Source: STC-113 sp964618565 (GTDB lineage: Bacteria; Patescibacteriota; Gracilibacteria; BD1-5; UBA2023). Taken from it: 10,629 nt of DNA. The translations under genes were made by a program, and so were the position numbers. The stretch is from positions 1 through 10,629 of the forward strand of contig CAZUBA010000046.1 in assembly GCA_964618565.1 (NCBI GenBank). The letters are read 5' to 3'. The notes under the pieces are model-generated. The model had not been told where the DNA came from, made no database searches, and saw nothing but the letters and a program-made list of their open reading frames with translations. Positions 7,801 to 10,629 of the stretch are shown here, piece after piece (position 1 is the first letter of the stretch; each line of letters begins with the position of its first letter).

Positions 7801-10253
7801 ATTCTCAGAATAATATAGTCGTATCTGCAACAGATGATACTCTGACTACTATGAGCGAATCTTTCATCGTAAATCATGATAATGTAGCGCCTGAGCTTAC
7901 TCTTAGCCAAACTTGAACAATCAATACGAATCTTTCTGATATTGTTTTAAATTGATTGACTGAAGCCAATGCTACAGTGTCGCTTACAAATTGAGTTTCT
8001 ACAATCGATTCTGTTGCAGACGCAGGATGAACATTCAGCCTTACTTTTCCGCTTGTATGAAATTCAACTAATAATATAACTTGAACAGTGACTGATTTAG
8101 CGGGAAATATTTCCACTTGAGCAAGTCTGACAGTGGTAAATGATAATGTATGACCTGTTATTTCAAATCTTACTGTAAACCCAGTAATCGCCGGGCCGAT
8201 ATTGAATGCAAATTTTACATTTGAGACAAATGAGACCTCTGAATCTACTTTCTATATTTGAAGCTGAGCTAATGTGTTTGCCACTCTTCTGGCTACATGA
8301 GCAACATCTTGAACTAGTCATGCATGAGTGATTCCTGGCTTGACTCCGAATGCCACTTACTACTATTTCGTACAATCTACCGATGCCTTCGGAAACTCTT
8401 CACAAACAGCCATTTCCACTATCAATACCATCGATAGCTCTAGTCCGCTGATCATTTCCAAGAACATAAGCAATATTACAAATGCTTGAGCACAACTTGA
8501 TTTCAATTTCCAAGATGCACATTTCAATACTTGAACCCTTGCATCAGGGAACGTGGATATCTCAAATTGAGTCACAAGTTCAAGCTTGATTCCGAATGTT
8601 ACATACTCTAATGCAATAAATTCTTGAGACTTGACATTCACATGACTGATTAGCAATACCATATATAATTATACAATTACTTTAAGAGATGATTTCGGAA
8701 ATCAAACCATAAGCGCGGGTTCATTTTTAACTGCTGGAAATGTGACGCTTGGATGATGAGTTGTCAGCCAAACTGGCTCTGCAACATTGCCTACCTGAGG
8801 GTCATGAGTCACTAGTCTAGAAGGAACAACTATTATAATCAGTTCAAATCCTTCAACCGCTACGATTTCTTGAAGCCTTATTGTTCCATGAAATATCGAA
8901 ATATTATCTTGAACATGATGGAATTGAACAATATCGTCTCCAACCTTGGTCGACGCCAATAGTTCACAAGCTTTGGCTAACTCAGAATTAAGTCCGATAG
9001 TTACAGCAATGAATAACTCCACTACAACCTTCGCATGAACTGTGCAGCAGACAATATTCGCATGATGAAATATGACATTGACTGCAAGCGGATGATTGTT
9101 TACCATAACTGCTGATTTTACCATAAATCTTGCAGGGCAGACTTTATATATCTACAGATCTCCAGATTGAATCAACTGGACAGCAAATACTCCTGCATCA
9201 ACATGTGTAGTGAGTGCCGGCAATGCATGCACTTTCCAATCAAGCTCTTTAAGTTATTTCGGATTTGCAACCATCGCATGAAGTCCAATAGTCATACCGA
9301 CTCCAACGCCAGTACAAAATTCTCAAGGCGGCTGAGGATGAAATTCGGCAGTCGATTATTGTCCAAGCTGAGATACTTCTCCAAGCTACTATGATAGTTC
9401 ATGTGGAACACTTCTTACTTCGACTGCAACATGAGCAACCACTACTGCAACTTGAACAGCGGCTTGAGCTGCAACATGAGCAACCTCCACTGTCGATCAG
9501 GATGCTACAAGATACATCTTGGATACAAAACAGGATAATTATCCTCAAGCGACTACTACAGAGCAAAAAGTTGATCTATGGCAAAAAGTCATAAAAGAAA
9601 TGAATGAGAAACTAGAGAATCCAAGCATAACTCAGGATCAAGCAAATCTTTATAATAATATAATCACAAAGGCAAAATCATTATTAGATGATCTGCAAAG
9701 CGAAATTGAATTTACAGACAAAATCATCGATAAATCAGCGAATAATGAATTTGCCTGAACTGAAATATTAACAGATGACAATGAGAATATATCCTTAAAT
9801 AAATTCATCGAGGTGGATCATGTCGTTGTGGTTCGTTCACATCCTTCATATAAATGAAAAATAGTTGCTTATCTACCAAGGAATTACAAAGTAGAACTCA
9901 TCAAATCAGATGATCTTTGGAGTGAAATCGGATTCGGAAACGGGCAGACTGCATTCATAAGGAACAAATTCTTAAGAGACGAGAATAGGCAAGACAGAGG
10001 AAGGACTGCCTCACAATTAGTGTTTCTGGATGTTACTCTTCAGGCAAATGTTGATATGCGCAAGATTAAAGTAGATAAATCAGTTTGGGTCCGCAAGTGA
10101 CCAGGCAAGGAATATGACAAAACTGGATATCTCAATAATGAGGATAACGTACTTATCCTAGATTCAAAATCAGTCAATGGCTGGTATGAAATCCGTTCTC
10201 AGAAATGAACTGGATGGGTCTTCGGAAAATATATTGATGACGATAAGAGATAA
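1728..10253 (+). CDS. Giant secreted multi-repeat surface adhesin-like protein (2841 aa, code 25)
   Basis: The frame is continuous from ATG 1728 to TAA 10251-10253 when TGA is read as Gly. I counted about 140 in-frame TGAs and no TAA or TAG. Modules by residue: signal peptide 1-40; 13 tandem beta-type repeats 53-1425, with a Cys668/Cys681 insert inside repeat 6; a divergent module 1426-1530; seven Ig-like domains 1531-2141; two fibronectin-III-like modules about 2142-2335; a beta domain with Cys2493/Cys2501 to about 2520; CPSGDTSPSYYDSSCG at 2545-2560; a Thr/Ala/Gly linker; a helical segment 2616-2677; SH3b-like domains 2694-2750 and 2782-2841. There is no LPXTG motif and no clear C-terminal membrane anchor. 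The likely role, inferred, is a long extracellular fibre or adhesin contacting other cells or the wall. The start is uncertain: ATG 1710 is also in frame (through TGA=Gly), and neither start has a clear Shine-Dalgarno. It appears monocistronic. Its exact ligand cannot be told from sequence. Confidence 0.92.
1884..6002 (+). repeat. Thirteen tandem ~96-residue beta-type repeats (about 290 bp each)
   Basis: Repeat units start at residues 53, 151, 249, 345, 443, 541, 759, 854, 950, 1047, 1143, 1239 and 1334. That gives lengths of 95-98, except repeat 6 (218, with an insert) and the last (about 91). Shared landmarks in order are: N-V-x-x-V-A-Q; hydrophobic-P-R; G-D followed by alternating hydrophobic residues; S-G-T-x-hydrophobic-T-Q-x-F; T-L-x-x-L-x-x-Q-I-N; ITITSxxPGxPF; then a Ser/Thr/Asn tail into the next unit. 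Many of the G-D glycines are TGA. The alternating pattern suggests beta-sandwich modules in a rod. The units are clear in protein but diverged in DNA, so the duplications are not recent. The family is not one I can name with confidence. Confidence 0.85.
3672..4001 (+). other. Two-cysteine module inserted in repeat 6 of the giant protein
   Basis: Residues about 649-758 (start IRFNVNSVPGND) lie between the end of repeat 6 and the start of repeat 7 and do not fit the repeat consensus. They include LTIGECIVSFDN with Cys668 and NDCSDQAANLDV with Cys681, the only cysteines of the repeat array. A disulfide is plausible. The segment has its own beta-type pattern and ends with SLTNPSIPQAK, which leads into repeat 7. 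I see it as a separate domain type. Its function is unknown. Confidence 0.6.
6003..6317 (+). other. Divergent beta module between the two repeat arrays
   Basis: Residues 1426-1530 open with PPVVIMPISAQ, contain the Gly-Met-Tyr-Asp-Phe stretch DGMYDFIAVDEYHNVS, and close with LTVDNTAP, the same linker type that joins the downstream Ig-like domains. It looks like a degenerate Ig-like or cadherin-like domain lacking the GTTE motif, and marks the change from 96- to 87-residue periodicity. Confidence 0.5.
6318..8150 (+). repeat. Seven tandem bacterial Ig-like domains (~87 residues each)
   Basis: The motif SGTTEPNSTV, or a variant of it, starts at residues 1552, 1638, 1725, 1815, 1901, 1988 and 2075, a period of 86-90. 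Each unit then has a G-x-F-S/N step and most have an ATDxAGN or STDQAGN motif near the end, joined by D-x-x-x-P linkers such as NDTITPTV. This is the pattern of bacterial Ig-like domains in surface adhesins. The second unit (VTTESGIYVEV) and sixth (GTTKSGATVDV) are the most diverged, and the sixth has TDDTLTT in place of TDxAGN. The Gly of the GTTE motif is TGA in most copies. The role is inferred to be extension of the protein away from the cell. Confidence 0.85.
8151..8732 (+). other. Two fibronectin type III-like modules
   Basis: Residues 2142 to about 2235 contain GLTPNATYYYFVQSTDAFGNSS, with Tyr2211-Tyr2213. This resembles the L-x-P-x-T-x-Y-Y-Y-x-V F/G-strand signature of fibronectin III and purple-acid-phosphatase N-terminal domains. 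Residues about 2238-2335 repeat the layout more weakly (FTGLISNTIYNYTITLRD, then DFGN). Each starts after a P-x-I-S-N/K-x-x type linker. They follow the Ig-like array directly and probably continue the stalk. Confidence 0.7.
8733..9287 (+). other. Non-repeat beta domain with a close cysteine pair
   Basis: Residues about 2336-2520 do not repeat. A Gly/Ser/Thr-rich start (GGGVVSQTGSATLPTGG) is followed by a GTGWNGT motif, then a hydrophobic beta-rich stretch ending in LYIYRSPDGINW, Cys2493, Cys2501 and SSLSYFGFATIAG. From memory, this order (W-x-G-T, then S-x-D-G-x-x-W, a Cys pair, and a final FxxFA-like strand) occurs near the C-terminus of many giant CPR surface proteins. I cannot give it a family name. 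Confidence 0.5.
9354..9407 (+). other. CPSGD...SSCG cysteine motif before the linker
   Basis: Asp-Tyr precedes CPSGDTSPSYYDSSCG, residues 2545-2560, with Cys2545 and Cys2559 likely paired. It follows a Pro/Gln/Gly linker (IPTPTPVQNSQGGGGG) and precedes a Thr/Ala/Gly tract. The short, Cys-bounded, Asp/Ser/Tyr-rich form suggests a small folded knot or metal site between the stalk and the C-terminal helical and SH3 region. I recall similar peptides in other CPR proteins but cannot verify it here. Confidence 0.55.
9424..9485 (+). repeat. 17-bp direct repeat in the Thr/Ala/Gly linker
   Basis: CTGCAACATGAGCAACC occurs exactly at 9424-9440 and 9469-9485, 45 bp (15 codons) apart and in frame. It encodes alternating Thr, Ala and TGA-coded Gly in a low-complexity linker at about residues 2562-2588. 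The linker length could vary by slippage in multiples of three. Confidence 0.8.
9573..9758 (+). other. Helical, possibly coiled-coil segment
   Basis: Residues 2616-2677 (start DLWQKVIKEMNEKLENP, later LYNNIITKAKSLLDDLQSE) are charged and Gly-poor with regularly spaced Leu/Ile, unlike the beta-rich remainder of the protein. A helical hairpin broken at NPSITQD is likely. It separates the linker from the SH3b pair. Confidence 0.6.
9807..10250 (+). other. Two C-terminal SH3b-like domains
   Basis: The second domain, residues 2782-2841, is a clear bacterial SH3 fold signature: SVWVRKGPGKEYDKTGYL, then VLILDSKSVNGWYEI and KGTGWVFGKYI. Two of its invariant glycines are TGA (10098-10100 and 10206-10208). 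The first, residues 2694-2750 (DHVVVVRSHPSYKGKIVAYL, then DDLWSEIGFGNGQTAFI), is a weaker copy lacking the R-x-G-P-G form. By family knowledge SH3b domains often bind peptidoglycan peptides, so they may tether this protein to a wall, its own or another cell's. That assignment is inferred. Confidence 0.8.
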
Positions 10254-10260
10254 GATCAAT

Positions 10261-10304
10261 AATAAAGCCTCAGGAGAAATCCTGGGGCTTTATTATATTA
10301 TTTC
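10261..10304 (+). terminator. Hairpin terminator of the giant gene
   Basis: A 15-bp stem (AATAAAGCCTCAGGA 10261-10275 with TCCTGGGGCTTTATT 10280-10294, one T-G wobble) has a GAAA loop and starts 7 bases after the stop. The tail (ATATTATTTC) is T-rich but not a clean T run, so release may be weaker than at the upstream terminator. Confidence 0.8.
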
Positions 10305-10324
10305 AACCCTCATCTTCAGTTATG

Positions 10325-10346
10325 ATACTTTTTATGTAAAAAGTAT
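10325..10346. other. Perfect AT-rich hairpin, possible terminator element
   Basis: ATACTTTTT (10325-10333) and AAAAAGTAT (10338-10346) pair perfectly over 9 bp around ATGT. It lies between the convergent genes. It could help stop transcripts from either side, but there is no adjoining T tract, so its role is uncertain. Confidence 0.4.
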
Positions 10347-10355
10347 GCAAAACCA

Positions 10356-10430
10356 TTGGGGGCGCCACAAATCGCTCTCCGCTACGCTACGTTTAGACGG
10401 AATGTTGTTCAGCCCCCAAACCCCCACACC
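10356..10430. other. GC-rich patch with an 8-bp inverted repeat between convergent genes
   Basis: TTGGGGGC (10356-10363) and GCCCCCAA (10412-10419) form an exact inverted repeat around a 48-base interior. The interior holds a short tandem, GCTACGCTACG (10381-10391). The patch is much more GC-rich than its surroundings. The 10254-10491 interval has no convincing gene. I cannot tell whether this is a small RNA, a dispersed repeat or a remnant of transferred DNA. Confidence 0.4.
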
Positions 10431-10491
10431 AAGGTTTATATGATTGTATTTTCATCCATTAAACACTTGATACGTCGGAATAATGTATTTT

Positions 10492-10629
10492 TTATGCTTC
10501 TTTTGAGGTCTTAGTGAATTTATATTTTAACTTCATGAAAGATATAATCAATTTCTTTGATTCAATGGCTTTCTCTTTTTCATCATCTTCCTTTGCTGAT
10601 ACTAAGCTTTTACCATTGGGAATTTTCCC
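10492..10629 (-). CDS. C-terminal end of a convergent Lys-rich protein of unknown function (partial)
   Basis: Read on the minus strand from base 10629, the frame runs 45 codons to TAA at 10494-10492 and contains no TGA. It starts GKIPNGKSLVSAKEDDEKEK and ends KLKYKFTKTSKEA. The fragment is highly charged and Lys/Glu-rich, unlike the Ser/Thr/Gly-rich exported proteins in the rest of the window, so it is probably cytoplasmic. Its start is outside the window. The assignment rests only on the open frame, plausible composition and a convergent layout that leaves room for terminators. I do not recognise the family. Confidence 0.45.
   Translation of the reverse strand, partial: GKIPNGKSLVSAKEDDEKEKAIESKKLIISFMKLKYKFTKTSKEA

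Noticed and set aside
2135..9124. Several minus-strand ORFs of 70-140 codons, such as 2135-2521, 6350-6736 and 8702-9124
   Set aside because: All are antisense to the continuous 2841-codon frame, whose domains are recognisable. The antisense products show no motif or consistent composition.
9167..9594. Two plus-strand ORFs (9167-9394, 9391-9594), one Leu/Gln/His-rich
   Set aside because: They are out of frame with the giant gene. The Leu/Gln/His composition is only the Thr/Ala/Gly linker repeat read in another frame.
1728..10253. A decayed pseudogene with many nonsense codons
   Set aside because: Only TGA appears in frame, never TAA or TAG. There are no frameshifts, and TGAs match conserved glycines. 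This is recoding, not decay.
10358..10417. tRNA-like element closed by GGGGGC and GCCCCC
   Set aside because: It is only about 60 bases and has no recognisable D, anticodon or T arm and no GTTC-R-A T-loop.
10177..10443. Plus-strand ORF of 88 codons across the end of the giant gene
   Set aside because: It overlaps the SH3b domain out of frame and reads through the terminator hairpin and GC-rich patch.

Overview
The window reads coherently only with UGA as glycine (NCBI genetic code 25). That points to Candidate Phyla Radiation bacteria of the Absconditabacteria (SR1) or Gracilibacteria (BD1-5/GN02); I cannot choose between the two from this sequence. Under the standard code the plus strand breaks into short ORFs. 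With TGA as Gly they join into two long open frames with no internal TAA or TAG, both ending in TAA. The TGAs sit where known families need glycine: SGGW in a fibrinogen-like motif, R-K-G-P-G and K-G-T-G-W in a bacterial SH3 domain, and SGTTE in Ig-like repeats. Real TGG tryptophans stand beside them, which excludes TGA=Trp. The DNA is AT-rich.

Layout. 1-1479 (+): the 3' part, 492 codons, of a type IV prepilin-like protein. It starts inside the N-terminal pilin helix and ends in a Cys-rich domain with a fibrinogen-like signature. 1480-1727: a perfect hairpin terminator with a GAAA loop, then a near-consensus sigma70-type promoter. 1728-10253 (+): one giant gene of 2841 codons for a secreted modular surface protein. 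Its order is: signal peptide; 13 tandem repeats of about 96 residues, one carrying a two-Cys insert; a divergent module; seven Ig-like domains with an 86-90 residue period; two fibronectin-III-like modules; a Cys-containing beta domain; a CPSGD...SSCG motif; a Thr/Ala/Gly linker; a helical segment; and two SH3b-like domains. 10254-10491: a second GAAA-loop terminator, an AT-rich perfect hairpin and a small GC-rich patch. 10492-10629 (-): the C-terminal 45 codons of a convergent, Lys-rich protein of unknown function.

How they fit together. Both large products look exported and adhesive: one a pilin with a lectin-like end, the other a very long beta-rich fibre with putative wall-binding domains at its C-terminus. 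Absconditabacteria and Gracilibacteria are known or thought to live attached to, or to prey on, other bacteria. The inference is a host-contact surface locus. The two genes appear to be transcribed separately, because a terminator and a new promoter lie between them. No RNA genes, CRISPR arrays or mobile elements were recognised.
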